Origin: Candidatus Sulfotelmatobacter sp.
GTDB taxonomy: Bacteria; Eisenbacteria; RBG-16-71-46
Assembly: GCA_035498555.1 (NCBI GenBank)
Contig: DATKAB010000062.1
Span: 1 to 46,564, forward strand
Direction: 5' to 3'
Length of the DNA stretch: 46,564 bases
Notes under the pieces: generated by a model
Told to the model about the DNA's origin: nothing
The model's database searches: none
The model's input: only the letters and a program-made list of their open reading frames with translations
Made by a program: the position numbers and the translations under genes
Part shown: positions 1-8,678 of the stretch, piece after piece
Layout: each line of letters starts with the position of its first letter
Position numbering within the stretch: the stretch's first letter is position 1

Positions 1-513
1 CTGCGTCTTGATGTCCGACAGCGTCGCCGCCGGCACGTAGAGCGCGCGAATCCCGCCCTTCATCTGCGTCATCATGCCGTTCACGGTCACTTGCTTCGCG
101 AGCAGCGGCAGGAAGGCATCCTTCAGCGTCACCTGGCCGTCGCGCCGCGGATCGTGCTCTTCGGCGAACAGCAGGTAGAGATTGTTCTGGGCGTCCACGA
201 GCCCGATCGGCTGGCCGTTGTTGATGCACTTGGTGCCGCAGGGAATGTGGGCTTCGCCGCGCTTGCCGAGCTGGAGATAGCACGACACTTCGACCACCTC
301 GCCGGTGACGGCGGCGGGCTTGCCGGACGCCAGCACCTTCTTGTTGGCGTCGGTGGCCGCCGCCTTGATCGTGGTCTCGGTCCACTTGGAGTCGGCAGCC
401 TTGCCCACCGTCACCGGCGCGCCCGAATCGGCGCTGGTGTGATGGGCAATCGCCGGAATCGCCGCGGCGACCAGCAACAGGGACAGCGCGAAGCTCACGA
501 GTCGAGTGCGCAT
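1..513 (-). CDS. Secreted cysteine-containing hypothetical protein (3' end outside window)
   Basis: The ATG at 513 follows a good ribosome site (GGGAGG, 5-10 bases upstream on the minus strand) and the frame stays open to base 1, so the C-terminus is missing. Residues 1-23 form a Sec signal peptide (MRTRLVSFALSLLLVAAA then AIAHH). The mature part has a motif reading EVVEVSCYLQLGKRG, then HIPCGTKC, then GQPIGLVDAQNNLYLLF, with three cysteines, followed by a stretch that looks like a small beta-barrel (VTVNGMMTQMKGGIRALYV). I recall similar unnamed secreted proteins with a CYL...CG..C....P.GL pattern in other phyla, but no function is established that I can cite. A role in metal or redox handling is conceivable because the cysteines are clustered and the efflux operon lies directly upstream on the same strand, 80 bases away. 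That is inference only. Confidence 0.8.
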   Translation of the reverse strand, partial: MRTRLVSFALSLLLVAAAIPAIAHHTSADSGAPVTVGKAADSKWTETTIKAAATDANKKVLASGKPAAVTGEVVEVSCYLQLGKRGEAHIPCGTKCINNGQPIGLVDAQNNLYLLFAEEHDPRRDGQVTLKDAFLPLLAKQVTVNGMMTQMKGGIRALYVPAATLSDIKTQ

Positions 514-593
514 GGGATCCTCCCGAAAGGCGCGCGGAGCGCCGAAGCCGAGCGTGCGGTCAAGGCCGGTGGGGTAGGGCCGGCTCGCGGAGT

Positions 594-1847
594 CTACCGC
601 CGGGCGGCGGCGCGCGCATCCGACTCCCGGAAGCGCGCCGTGAGCAGGGGCGGCGTGAGCAGCGTGGTGAGCGAGATCATCAGCACCACCGCCGAGTAGA
701 CCGCGGGGCTCACCACCTTCCCGCCGTCCAGCGACAGCGACGCGCCGATACTGGCGAAGATCAGCCCGACCTCGCCGCGCGGGATCATGCCGAGCCCGAC
801 CGACAGCCGATCGAGCCCGCGCTCCAGCACGCCCAGCGAGCACGCCTGCTTGCCGGCGATCGCCGCCAGCGTCAGCACCGCGGCGAAGCCGAGGATTTCG
901 CGGTGAGCGAACCTGGACAGATCCACGCGCATGCCCATCAGGACGAAGAAGACCGGCACCAGAAACGAGGCCAGCGGCTCGATCAGCTCACGAATCTCGC
1001 GCCGATGGCGATCGCGGGCCATCAGCTCCTGGTAGTTGACCGGCTCGAGCACCAGGCCGGCCGCGAACGCGCCGACGATGGGCGCGAGCCCGGCTTTGGC
1101 GGCCAGCCACGACAGCGCGAAACAGAACGCCAGCGCCAGCGACAGGAGCACGCCCTGGCCACGCAGGTGACTGGCCACCCGGAAGACTCGCCGCGAGAGC
1201 CAGCCGCCGATCAGCACCGCCGCCACCAGGAAGGCCACCGCCTTGCCAACGATCCACGCCAGCGCCGAGATCCGGAACGCAGCGCCTCCGTTCGCCGCCT
1301 GGATCGCGCCCGAGATCACCGCCAGCACGATCAGTCCGAGCACGTCGTCGATCACCGCCGCGCCGAGGATGATGCGCCCCTCGCGGCTCGCGGTCCGGCC
1401 GAGATCGCCGAGCACCCGTGCGGTGATGCCGACGCTGGTCGCGCACAGGATCGCGCCGATGAACCAGTGGGCGAGCCCGGGACTGGCGGGAAAGAACTCG
1501 CGCGAAACGAAGAACCCCAGCACCATGGGCACGATGACGCCGAAGGTGGCGACCAGGAACGAGGACGCGCCCACCGCCAGCATGTCGCGCACGTTCGACT
1601 CGAGCCCGACCTGGAACAGCAGGAACAGCACGCCGATCTCGGCGAGCAGCTCGAGACTCGGCTGATGCGCCAGACGATCGAACTGGTGAAAGCCGATCAG
1701 TCCGAGATTGCCGATTACCACGCCGATCAGGAGCTCGCCGAGCACCGCCGGCTGGCCAATCGCCTCGAACGCTGCGCCGCCGAGGCGCGCGCCGAGCAGC
1801 ACCAGCACCAGCGCCAGCAGCACCGGCAGCAGGTCCGCGTGCGTCAA
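594..1847 (-). CDS. CPA2-family cation:proton antiporter
   Basis: About 417 residues, almost entirely hydrophobic, with 11-13 predicted membrane segments. It has hallmarks of the KefB/NapA-like Na+/H+ exchanger family: an early GQPAVLGELLIGVVIG helix, the acidic pair in IDDVLGLIVLAV, an FAAGLVLEP loop and a late PRGEVGLIFASIG helix. No C-terminal RCK/TrkA nucleotide-binding domain follows, so it resembles the short transporter-only members. The frame is open further upstream, but that part is antisense-like arginine-rich sequence over the preceding gene. I therefore choose the TTG at 1847, whose first bases overlap the TGA stop of the cupredoxin gene (TTGA), a coupling like the ATGA junctions elsewhere in this operon. 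It is the last gene of the metal-efflux operon. Possible roles are pH or monovalent cation homeostasis, or supplying the proton gradient used by the RND pump; the substrate is not visible. Confidence 0.88.
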   Translation of the reverse strand: MTHADLLPVLLALVLVLLGARLGGAAFEAIGQPAVLGELLIGVVIGNLGLIGFHQFDRLAHQPSLELLAEIGVLFLLFQVGLESNVRDMLAVGASSFLVATFGVIVPMVLGFFVSREFFPASPGLAHWFIGAILCATSVGITARVLGDLGRTASREGRIILGAAVIDDVLGLIVLAVISGAIQAANGGAAFRISALAWIVGKAVAFLVAAVLIGGWLSRRVFRVASHLRGQGVLLSLALAFCFALSWLAAKAGLAPIVGAFAAGLVLEPVNYQELMARDRHRREIRELIEPLASFLVPVFFVLMGMRVDLSRFAHREILGFAAVLTLAAIAGKQACSLGVLERGLDRLSVGLGMIPRGEVGLIFASIGASLSLDGGKVVSPAVYSAVVLMISLTTLLTPPLLTARFRESDARAAARR

Positions 1848-2173
1848 CGCACCACCACCTTGCCCTTCAGCATGCCCATGCCGCAACCGTAGCTCAGGGT
1901 TTCGGCGTCGGCCGCCGGCATCGCGATCCGCACGGTTTCGTTGAGTGGCAGCTCGTGCTTCTCGCCGCTCTGGTCGAACACCAGCTCGGTGGCGCAAGTC
2001 GCCTCGACCTTGCGCGTCACCGCCAGCGTGTAGGGCTGCCCCTTCGGCACGATCACGATCGGCGGCACGAAGCCATCCTCGGTCACGGCGATCGCGACCT
2101 CGCCGGGCGCGGCGCTCCTGCCACAGCCGGCCAGAGCTCCCAGCGCCACCAGCAAAATCAGCGTTCGTTTCAT
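1844..2173 (-). CDS. Cupredoxin-domain lipoprotein of the metal-efflux operon
   Basis: 109 residues starting at ATG 2173. Residues 1-17 are a lipoprotein signal (MKRTLILLVALGALAGC, lipid on C17). The remainder is one cupredoxin-like beta-sandwich: GFVPPIVIVPKGQPYTLAVTR, then EATCATELVFD, LPLNETVRI and YGCGMGMLKGKVVV. The pattern TCATELVF...LPLN...CGMGM is typical of small Cupredoxin_1 proteins found beside copper-transport genes. C60, C97 and the methionines M99/M101 are the likely metal ligands, since a classical plastocyanin His-His-Cys-Met set is not evident. Its membrane-anchored periplasmic position and its place immediately behind the CusA-type pump and PepSY-like protein suggest it binds Cu or Ag before export. 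The ribosome site (GGGGAT) is weak. The stop overlaps the next gene's TTG start. Confidence 0.85.
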   Translation of the reverse strand: MKRTLILLVALGALAGCGRSAAPGEVAIAVTEDGFVPPIVIVPKGQPYTLAVTRKVEATCATELVFDQSGEKHELPLNETVRIAMPAADAETLSYGCGMGMLKGKVVVR

Positions 2174-2198
2174 GTGCGAATCCCCGTCATCCGACCGT

Positions 2199-2645
2199 TC
2201 AAGGTCGACCGGCCTCGTTCGAATCCGCCATCGCATGCGCGCCCGGCGGCGGACCGCCGCTCTCTCCGCCCGCGCCCTTCGATCCCGAATACCCGATCCA
2301 CGCGATCAGAAATGGCAGCACGATCCCGGCCGAGACCGCCACCCAGGGCGCGCGGCCGTGCTTGCCGAGCTTGAATCCCAGGACGATGCCGAGCAGGGCG
2401 GTGCTCGCGAACACCAGCGCGATCGCCAGCTCGCCCAGCCGGAACACGTTTCCCGCCGGACCTCGCAGGCGCTCGGCCTTGTGGAGCACCGAGAGCCGCT
2501 CGAGCACCGCCGGCGCGTGATAGCTGCCGTCCTTGCGCGACTCGTGCAGCCGGAACGATTGCCACGCCCCCGAAACCGCGAAGAACAGCATGGCCGGCGC
2601 GACGCTCAAACTCAGATAGCGATGCCACCTCATCAACAGTCTCAT
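2199..2645 (-). CDS. Small PepSY-TM-like membrane protein
   Basis: 148 residues beginning MRLLMRWHRYLSLSVAPAML, the form seen at the first helix of PepSY-associated transmembrane proteins (basic-H-x-x-L-S-L...F..SG). Three hydrophobic segments are visible: about residues 9-29, 72-92 and 100-118. The central loop (residues about 30-70) is polar and charged, and the tail is Gly/Pro-rich and probably disordered. The ATG at 2645 overlaps the TGA of cusA (ATGA), so it is translationally coupled to the pump. There is no PepSY beta domain, so it is a minimal, helix-only version. A role as an accessory subunit, or as an electron/metal-handling partner of the efflux system, is inferred from its position; no catalytic residues can be identified. 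Confidence 0.82.
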   Translation of the reverse strand: MRLLMRWHRYLSLSVAPAMLFFAVSGAWQSFRLHESRKDGSYHAPAVLERLSVLHKAERLRGPAGNVFRLGELAIALVFASTALLGIVLGFKLGKHGRAPWVAVSAGIVLPFLIAWIGYSGSKGAGGESGGPPPGAHAMADSNEAGRP

Positions 2646-5600
2646 TCCGCCATTCCTCCCGATTGGGCGCCGTCGCCGCCAGTGGCCGGCAGCATACGAC
2701 CCTTCCACCACGCGAACACAGCCGGATACACCAGCAGCTCGAGCACGAACGAGCTGATCACGCCGCCTACCATCGGCGCGGCGATCCGCTTCATCACGTC
2801 GGCGCCGGTGCCGTGACTCCACAGGATCGGCAGGAGGCCGAAGAGGATCGCGAGCACCGTCATGTTCTTGGGCCGGATGCGATGCGCCGCGCCTTCGACG
2901 ATCGCCGCTTCGAGATCGCGCCGATCTCGCAGCGCGCCGCGCGAGACGCGCTCGCGCCACGCCAGCGTGAGGTAGAGCATCATGAGCTGGCCGGTCTCGG
3001 CGTCGAGCCCGGCGAGCGCGATCATCCCCACCCACACCGCGACGCTCAGGTTGTAGTGGAGCAGGAACAGCAGCCAGACCGCGCCCACCAGCGAGAACGG
3101 CACCGCCAGCAGGATGATCGCGGTCTCGGGGACGCTGCGCAGATTGAGCCACAGCAGCAGCGCCACCAGCAGCAGCGTGATCGGCACCACCCACAGCAGC
3201 CGGCGCCGGGCGCTCTCGAGATGCTCGAACTGTCCGGCCCACGCCAGCCGATAGCCGGGCGGCAGTGTGACCTGCGCCGCGACCGCGCGCTGCGCGGCGC
3301 GCACGTAGTCGGCGATCGGTCGGTCCGCGACGTCCACCGACACCAGGCCGAACAACTGGCCGTCCTCGCTCTGCAGCATCGGCGCGCCTTTGCGGAACGA
3401 GATCGTGGCCAGCTCGGCGAGTGGCACCTGCGCCCCGCTCGGCGTCCCCACCAGTACTCGCGAGATCGCCTCCGGACTGTCACGCAGCTCGCGCGGGTAG
3501 CGCACGGTGATCGCGATTCGCTCGCGCCCCGCGATCGTCTGCCCGACGGTCATGCCGCCGATCGCGGACTCGATCACGTCCTGGATGTCGCCGGCGGTGA
3601 GTCCGTAGCGCGCGGCCTGATCGCGACGCACGTCGAAGTCGAGGAAGTAGCCGCCCGAGAGCCGCTCGGCGTAGGCGCTGCGCGTGCCGCGCACGCTTCC
3701 GAGCGCCGCTTCCACCGCGACGCCGAGGCTCTCGATCCCGGCCACGTCGGGCCCGAACACCTTGACCGCGACCGCGCTCCGCACGCCGGTCGAGAGCATC
3801 TCGTTGCGGGTCTGGATCGGCATCCACCACAGGTTCGGCATGCCCGGGTAGCGCAGGCGTCGATCCAGCTCCGAGACCAGTCGTTCCCAGGTCATGCCCT
3901 TCCGCCATTCGCGTTCGGGCTCGAGCTGAATCATGGTCTCCACCATGCCCGGCGGCGCGGGATCGGTGGCGGTGCGCGCGCGCCCGATCTTGCCGAACGC
4001 GTGCGCCACCTCGGGCACTTCCATCAGGCGGCGGTCCATGTTCTGGAGAATCGCGGCCGATTCGGTCTCGGACATGCCGGGAGGCGCGGTCGGCATGTAG
4101 AGAATGGTGCCCTCGTTCAAGGGTGGCATGAACTCGGTGCCGAGCGAGAGGAACGCCGGCACGGTCGAGAGCACCAGCAGCGCCGCGCCCCCGATCACCC
4201 AGCCGCGCCGGCGAATCGCCAGGCGCAGCACCGGCGTGTAGAGCGCGATCAGCGCGCGCGCCAGCGGCTGCTCCCGTTCGGGTCGGATCCTCCCGCGAAT
4301 CAGCCAGGCGGCCAGCGCCGGCGTGAGCGTGATCGCGAGCAGCGCGGCGAAGGCCATCGAGTAGGTCTTGGTGAACGCCAGCGGCCGGAACAGCCGGCCC
4401 TCGGTGCCCGACAGGGAAAAGATCGGCAGGAAGGACACGGTGATCACCAGCAACGCGAAGAACACCGGCCGCCCGACTTCCTGGAGCGCGCGCACCAGGA
4501 CCGCGTCGCGTTGCGCCCGCGGCGCGGCGGCGTCCACCGACTCGAGCCGCTTGTGCACGTTCTCGACCATGATGATCGCGGCGTCCACCATCGCGCCGAT
4601 CGCGACCGCGATGCCGCCCAGCGACATGAGATTGGCGTTCAGGCCCTGGCGCAGCATGGGAACGAATGCGAGCAGGACGGCCGCGGGGAGCGACAGGATC
4701 GGGATCAGGGCGCTGCGGAAGTGCGAGAGGAACAGCAGGATCACCAGGCTCACGATCACCATCTCTTCGATCAGCGTGCGGCGCAGGGTGTCGGTGGCGC
4801 GGCGGATCAGCTCCGATCGGTCGTAGGTGACCACGATCTGCAGGCCCGGGGGCAGCGAGCGCCGCACCTCGGCGAGCCGGCGTTTCACGCCCTCGGCGAC
4901 CTTGAGCGCGTTCGCGCCCTGGCGCATCACCACCACGCCGCCCACCACCTCGCCGCGGCCGTCCAGCTCGGCGATGCCGCGCCGCGGCTCGGGGCCGAGA
5001 TGGACGTCGGCGACGTCGCCCACCGTCACCGCCACGCCATTCCCGCCGGTCTTGACCGGCGTCGCTTCGAGATCGGCGGCCGAGGTGACGTAGCCGTTGG
5101 CGCGCACCACGAACTCGTGCTCGGCGATCTCGAGCGCGCCCCCGCCGGTCGCGCCGCTCGCGCGCTTGAGCGCGTCGGCCACTTCCGAGAGCGTGACCCC
5201 GTAGCTCAGGAGCCGCGTGGGATTCACCTCGACCTGAAACTGGCGCACGAAGCCACCCACCGCGGCGACCTCGGCGACGCCGTCGACGCTCTGCAGCCAG
5301 TAGCGCAGCGTCCAGTCCTGGAAGCTGCGCAGCTCCCCGAGATCGAGGCGGCCGGTGGTGTCGACCAGCGCGTACTCGAACACCCAGCCGACGCCGGTGG
5401 CGTCGGGGCCGAGGCGCGGAGTCACGCCCGGGGGCAATCGCCCACCGGCCGCGGCCAGCGCTTCGAGCACGCGGCTGCGCGCCCAGTAGAGATCGACACC
5501 GTCCTTGAACACCACGGTCACGTACGAATCCCCGAACATCGAGAGGCCGCGCACGTAGCGCGCGCCGGGTGTCGAGCGAAGCGCCGCGACCAGCGGATAG

Positions 5601-5797
5601 GTGACCTGGTCCTCGATCAGGTCGGGGCTTCGGCCCGGCCACTCGGTCTGGACGATCACCTGGGTGTCGGTGAGATCGGGAATCGCGTCGAGGGGCGTGC
5701 GGAGCAGCGAGTAGACGCCGAAGCCGGCGGCCACCACGACGCCCAACACCGTCGCGGCGCGATGGCGCGCGCACCAGGCGATGACGCGTTCGATCAT
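2642..5797 (-). CDS. cusA: CusA-like heavy-metal efflux RND transporter (inner membrane pump)
   Basis: 1051 residues, the normal length for CusA/CzcA pumps. Start MIERVIAWCARHRAATVLG, followed by the family signature of a first periplasmic domain (PDLTDTQVIVQTEWPGRSP) and 12 membrane helices in two halves. The proton-relay aspartate in helix 4 is at D405 (AIGAMVDAAIIMVENVHKR). The three methionines known in E. coli CusA for Cu(I)/Ag(I) binding have clear counterparts: M575 (PPGMSETE), M618 (PPGMVETMIQL) and M667 (NEMLSTGVRS). That argues for monovalent Cu/Ag rather than Zn/Co/Ni, for which the methionines are not expected. It is fed by the adaptor gene 21 bases upstream and overlaps the PepSY-like gene by ATGA. 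It drives proton-coupled export through the TolC-like channel encoded in the same operon. Confidence 0.96.
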   Translation of the reverse strand: MIERVIAWCARHRAATVLGVVVAAGFGVYSLLRTPLDAIPDLTDTQVIVQTEWPGRSPDLIEDQVTYPLVAALRSTPGARYVRGLSMFGDSYVTVVFKDGVDLYWARSRVLEALAAAGGRLPPGVTPRLGPDATGVGWVFEYALVDTTGRLDLGELRSFQDWTLRYWLQSVDGVAEVAAVGGFVRQFQVEVNPTRLLSYGVTLSEVADALKRASGATGGGALEIAEHEFVVRANGYVTSAADLEATPVKTGGNGVAVTVGDVADVHLGPEPRRGIAELDGRGEVVGGVVVMRQGANALKVAEGVKRRLAEVRRSLPPGLQIVVTYDRSELIRRATDTLRRTLIEEMVIVSLVILLFLSHFRSALIPILSLPAAVLLAFVPMLRQGLNANLMSLGGIAVAIGAMVDAAIIMVENVHKRLESVDAAAPRAQRDAVLVRALQEVGRPVFFALLVITVSFLPIFSLSGTEGRLFRPLAFTKTYSMAFAALLAITLTPALAAWLIRGRIRPEREQPLARALIALYTPVLRLAIRRRGWVIGGAALLVLSTVPAFLSLGTEFMPPLNEGTILYMPTAPPGMSETESAAILQNMDRRLMEVPEVAHAFGKIGRARTATDPAPPGMVETMIQLEPEREWRKGMTWERLVSELDRRLRYPGMPNLWWMPIQTRNEMLSTGVRSAVAVKVFGPDVAGIESLGVAVEAALGSVRGTRSAYAERLSGGYFLDFDVRRDQAARYGLTAGDIQDVIESAIGGMTVGQTIAGRERIAITVRYPRELRDSPEAISRVLVGTPSGAQVPLAELATISFRKGAPMLQSEDGQLFGLVSVDVADRPIADYVRAAQRAVAAQVTLPPGYRLAWAGQFEHLESARRRLLWVVPITLLLVALLLWLNLRSVPETAIILLAVPFSLVGAVWLLFLLHYNLSVAVWVGMIALAGLDAETGQLMMLYLTLAWRERVSRGALRDRRDLEAAIVEGAAHRIRPKNMTVLAILFGLLPILWSHGTGADVMKRIAAPMVGGVISSFVLELLVYPAVFAWWKGRMLPATGGDGAQSGGMAE

Positions 5798-5818
5798 GGG
5801 CGGCCTCGCTTCATCGCC

Positions 5819-7291
5819 TCACCACTTCTCGCCCGCCGAGCGCAGCCGCGCTTCGGACGAGATCAGAAAGTTGCCCGAGGTGACGACGCGCTCGCCGGCC
5901 TCGAGTCCGCCGAGCACTTCGTACCATTCGCCGGCGTGGACCCCGAGCCGTACGTCGCGCGGTGCCAGCCGCCCGTCGCCGAGATCCACGAACACCAGGC
6001 GTCGCTCGCCGGTCGGCAGCACCGCGCTCTCGGGCACCGCGAGCCGCTCGCCGAGCGGCTTCTCGATCACCGCGTCCACGAACATGCCGGGCTTGAGATC
6101 GCCGGCCGGGTTCGGCACCTCGATGCGCACCGCGGCAGTGCGCGTGTCGGCGGTCAGGGTGGGATCCACGAACGCCACGCGACCCTTGCGAGAGCCACCG
6201 TCGAGATAGGGATTCGAGAGGGTGACCGGCGTTCCGACCGTCACCAGCGGCAGGTCGACCTGATAGATCGCCGCCATCACCCAGACCGGGTCGATCGGCG
6301 CGATCCGGAACAGCACGTCGCCGGCCGCGAACGGACTGCCCGCCACCACCCGCTTCTCGGTGATCACTCCGGTCGCCGGCGCCAGCACCGGAATCTCGTC
6401 GCGCGCCCTGCCCTCGCGCGCGATGCCTTCGATCTGCGCCGGCGGCACGTCCCACAGCAGCAGCCGGCGCCGCGCTGCGTCGGCCAGCTCGCGTGCCGAC
6501 GGATCGGTCGGCGCGGCGCGCAGCGCTTCGAGATACTCCTGTTGCGCCGAGAGCAGTTCCGGCGAATAGACCGTCAGCAGGGGCTCGCCGGCGTTGACGG
6601 TGCGTCCGGTGAAGTCGCCGGACAGCGTGCGCACGTAGCCCGAAAACTTGAGCGTCACGTCGTGGAGTCGGGTCTCGTCCCACGAGACGCGGCCCGCGGC
6701 GCGAACCGTGGCGGTCAGCGGGCGGCGCGCCACCCCCTCGGTGCGGATGCCGAGCGACTGCCGGCGCGCGGCGTCGAGCGTCACCGCCTGCGCCACGCCC
6801 AGCGATTCAGCGGGCGGGGCGCCGCCGGTGGCCGCTTCGCCGGTGAAGGTGGCCCCGGCGCGAAGCGTGCTCAGACGGTAGTCGGCGTGAAGCGGCGGGC
6901 CGGATTTCGGCGTCACGCGCAGCTCGACGGTCCAATCGCCGGCCATCGCGAGCCCGAAGCGCGCGCGATAGAAGCCGGGGGCGATCTCGCGAAACTCGCC
7001 GCGGCTCTCCATGCGCGGCATCGCGCCCATCGCTTCCATCACCACCCGCGCCTGGAGATCGGCGCCGCGCAGCGGCTGGCCGTCGCGATCGCGCACTGCC
7101 ACCAGCATCTGGTTCTCGCCCGCGCGCGGCGGATCGGGCGCGGTCGCGAGCCCGACCGAGAGCTCGCCGATCCTCTGGTACGCCAGGTCGGCCGGGAGCC
7201 TCGGAGCGCCGAACGGTCGCACGAGCAGCAGCGCCGCAACCGCGAGGACCGCCAACCCCGCCAGCGCGATCCCGGGCACGCGCGCCCTCAT
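5819..7291 (-). CDS. cusB: CusB-like periplasmic adaptor with N-terminal FixH/YtkA-like domain
   Basis: 490 residues, longer than the roughly 380-410 of simple CusB proteins. Residues 6-27 are an N-terminal membrane anchor (IALAGLAVLAVAALLLV). Residues about 43-140 form an immunoglobulin-like FixH/YtkA domain (NQMLVAVRDRDGQPLRGADL...GFYRARFGLAMAGDWTVELRV) with a methionine cluster at M85, M88, M91 and M94. A membrane-fusion protein follows: hairpin and barrel with RVSWDETRLHDV, LKFSGYVRTL, YSPELLSAQQEYLEA, APATGVITEKRV, and the C-terminal GLEAGERVVTSGNFLISSEARL typical of CusB. The start ATG at 7291 overlaps the stop of the outer-membrane-factor gene (ATGA). The extra domain probably binds or senses the metal, taking the place of the methionine-rich N-terminus of E. 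coli CusB; that is inference. Confidence 0.93.
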   Translation of the reverse strand: MRARVPGIALAGLAVLAVAALLLVRPFGAPRLPADLAYQRIGELSVGLATAPDPPRAGENQMLVAVRDRDGQPLRGADLQARVVMEAMGAMPRMESRGEFREIAPGFYRARFGLAMAGDWTVELRVTPKSGPPLHADYRLSTLRAGATFTGEAATGGAPPAESLGVAQAVTLDAARRQSLGIRTEGVARRPLTATVRAAGRVSWDETRLHDVTLKFSGYVRTLSGDFTGRTVNAGEPLLTVYSPELLSAQQEYLEALRAAPTDPSARELADAARRRLLLWDVPPAQIEGIAREGRARDEIPVLAPATGVITEKRVVAGSPFAAGDVLFRIAPIDPVWVMAAIYQVDLPLVTVGTPVTLSNPYLDGGSRKGRVAFVDPTLTADTRTAAVRIEVPNPAGDLKPGMFVDAVIEKPLGERLAVPESAVLPTGERRLVFVDLGDGRLAPRDVRLGVHAGEWYEVLGGLEAGERVVTSGNFLISSEARLRSAGEKW

Positions 7292-8544
7292 GGCCGGACC
7301 TCGGCTTCCGAGCGATCCGCGACCACGGCCTGCTGCGCCGCCGCCCAGGCACGCGCCCGCCGCACCCGCGCGGCTTCCAGCTCGAGCCGCGTGCCGGCGG
7401 CCCGCCGCGCGATGTCGAGCAGCGCGAGAAAGCTGCCGCGCCCGCTCTCGAACGATGCGCGCGCCGCGGCCAGCGCGCGAGCGCTGGTCGGAACCATCTC
7501 GCGCTCGATCACTTCGACCTCGTGGCCCGCCTCCTCGAGCTCCGCGGTCGATTGCTGGACGTGCCGCGCCGCCTCGTCGGCCGCCGCCGCGCGCTCCGCC
7601 TCGGCGCGCGAGACCCCGAAACGCGCCTCGTCCTCGGCGTCGGCCAGCCGGCCGAACCACAGCGGCAGGTTGAGCGCGACGATGCCCATCGATCGCCATT
7701 GCGGCTCGGCCATGGCGCGGTCGTAGCTCCATCCCAGCTCGAGGCGCGGCAGCCGCTGCCGGCCCGCCAGCGCCAGCCGCGATTCGGCCGCGGCGACACG
7801 CGCATCGGCTGCGGCGACTCCGGGCCAGCCACCGCGCGTGGCGATCGAGTCGCGCGCGGTGTCGGCGGCGGCCGGGATCTCGAGCACGCGCGGCGCGGGC
7901 GGCAGGCTGGCCGCGGGGTCGCGATGCAGAAGCGCGTTGATGCGCCCGGTGATGACTCGGCGCTCGCTCTCCAATTGCCGCTCGTGATGCTCCAGCTCGG
8001 CGATCTCGAGCTCGGCGGTCAGGGGATCCTGCTGCTCTCCGGTGCCGGCCGAGTAACGCGACAGCGCCACGCGCCGAAACTGATCCATCAGCGCCGACTG
8101 CTCGGCGTTGTTCTCGAGTGAGCGCGACACCAGGTAGTAGTCGAAGAACGCCTCGCGCGTCGCGCGCAGCAGATCGAGGCGCGCGCCCGCGGCGTCCTGC
8201 GACGCGGCGCCGGCGTCGGCCGCGGCGGCGCGGCGCTCGAGCCCGCGCTGGCCGAACGGCGTGAACCACTGCGTGACCTCGACGCGGTAGCCGGCATCGG
8301 GCGGACCCGAGCCGAAGCTCTGCGGCGCCGCCATCATGCGAACGCCGGGATCCTCGAGGGCCCCGCTCGTGCGCGCGCGGGCCGCGGCCTGCCCGGCGGC
8401 GGCTCGACTCGCGGCGAGGCCGGGATTGCGAGCCTCGACCTGGCGCTCGAGCCAGGCGAGCGACAGCGTGTCGGGCGGAGCCAGCTCCGCGGAAGCAGCG
8501 GGCGCGGCGGCGAGGAACGCCGCGACCACGAGAGTCAGAATCAT
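7288..8544 (-). CDS. TolC-family outer membrane factor of the Cus-type efflux system
   Basis: 418 residues with a signal peptide (MILTLVVAAFLAAAPAASA, residues 1-19). The mature protein shows the two-repeat OEP architecture: long Ala/Glu/Arg-rich helices (TLSLAWLERQVEARNPGLAASRAA near residue 28; RDSIATRGGWPGVAAADARVAAAESRLALA in the second half) alternating with short strands such as LELGWSYDRAMAEPQWRSMGIVALNLPLWFG. This matches CusC/CzcC-like factors. No lipobox cysteine follows the signal, so unlike E. coli CusC it is probably not a lipoprotein. It is the second gene of the operon, after the CC-motif gene, and its stop codon overlaps the adaptor start. It would form the exit duct for the CusA/CusB complex. 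Confidence 0.92.
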   Translation of the reverse strand: MILTLVVAAFLAAAPAASAELAPPDTLSLAWLERQVEARNPGLAASRAAAGQAAARARTSGALEDPGVRMMAAPQSFGSGPPDAGYRVEVTQWFTPFGQRGLERRAAAADAGAASQDAAGARLDLLRATREAFFDYYLVSRSLENNAEQSALMDQFRRVALSRYSAGTGEQQDPLTAELEIAELEHHERQLESERRVITGRINALLHRDPAASLPPAPRVLEIPAAADTARDSIATRGGWPGVAAADARVAAAESRLALAGRQRLPRLELGWSYDRAMAEPQWRSMGIVALNLPLWFGRLADAEDEARFGVSRAEAERAAAADEAARHVQQSTAELEEAGHEVEVIEREMVPTSARALAAARASFESGRGSFLALLDIARRAAGTRLELEAARVRRARAWAAAQQAVVADRSEAEVRP

Positions 8545-8618
8545 GGAGCCATCCCACCGCGCGAACCGGAAACTCGCGCCACGAAACGAAGCCCTGAATC
8601 GCGCGTGCGCGATCCGCT

Positions 8619-8662
8619 GCCGGGAGTCCTCCCGGCGGGCGTTCTCACCCGCGGGCGAGAAC
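8619..8662 (-). other. Pair of hairpins in the spacer between the CC-motif gene and the TolC gene
   Basis: Two inverted repeats sit side by side within the 134-base spacer inside the operon: an 8-bp arm pair at 8619-8626/8629-8636, and a 6-bp arm pair GTTCTC/GAGAAC at 8641-8646/8657-8662 enclosing CCCGCGGG. The minus-strand transcript would carry them after the stop of the CC-motif gene and before the tolC-like gene. They could reduce read-through or protect the downstream mRNA. GC-rich DNA gives chance hairpins, so this is only a moderately supported structure. Confidence 0.35.
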
Positions 8663-8678
8663 GAGCCTCAGCGTGGGA

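Noticed and set aside
2663-7726. 1687-residue plus-strand open frame
   Set aside because: It is the antisense shadow of cusA and cusB: rich in Arg, His, Gln and Asp with no hydrophobic pattern, whereas the minus strand encodes recognisable RND proteins.
5819-8557. 912-residue minus-strand frame spanning cusB and the TolC gene
   Set aside because: The N-terminal 420 residues are an out-of-frame reading of the TolC gene. Only the part from ATG 7291 is the adaptor.
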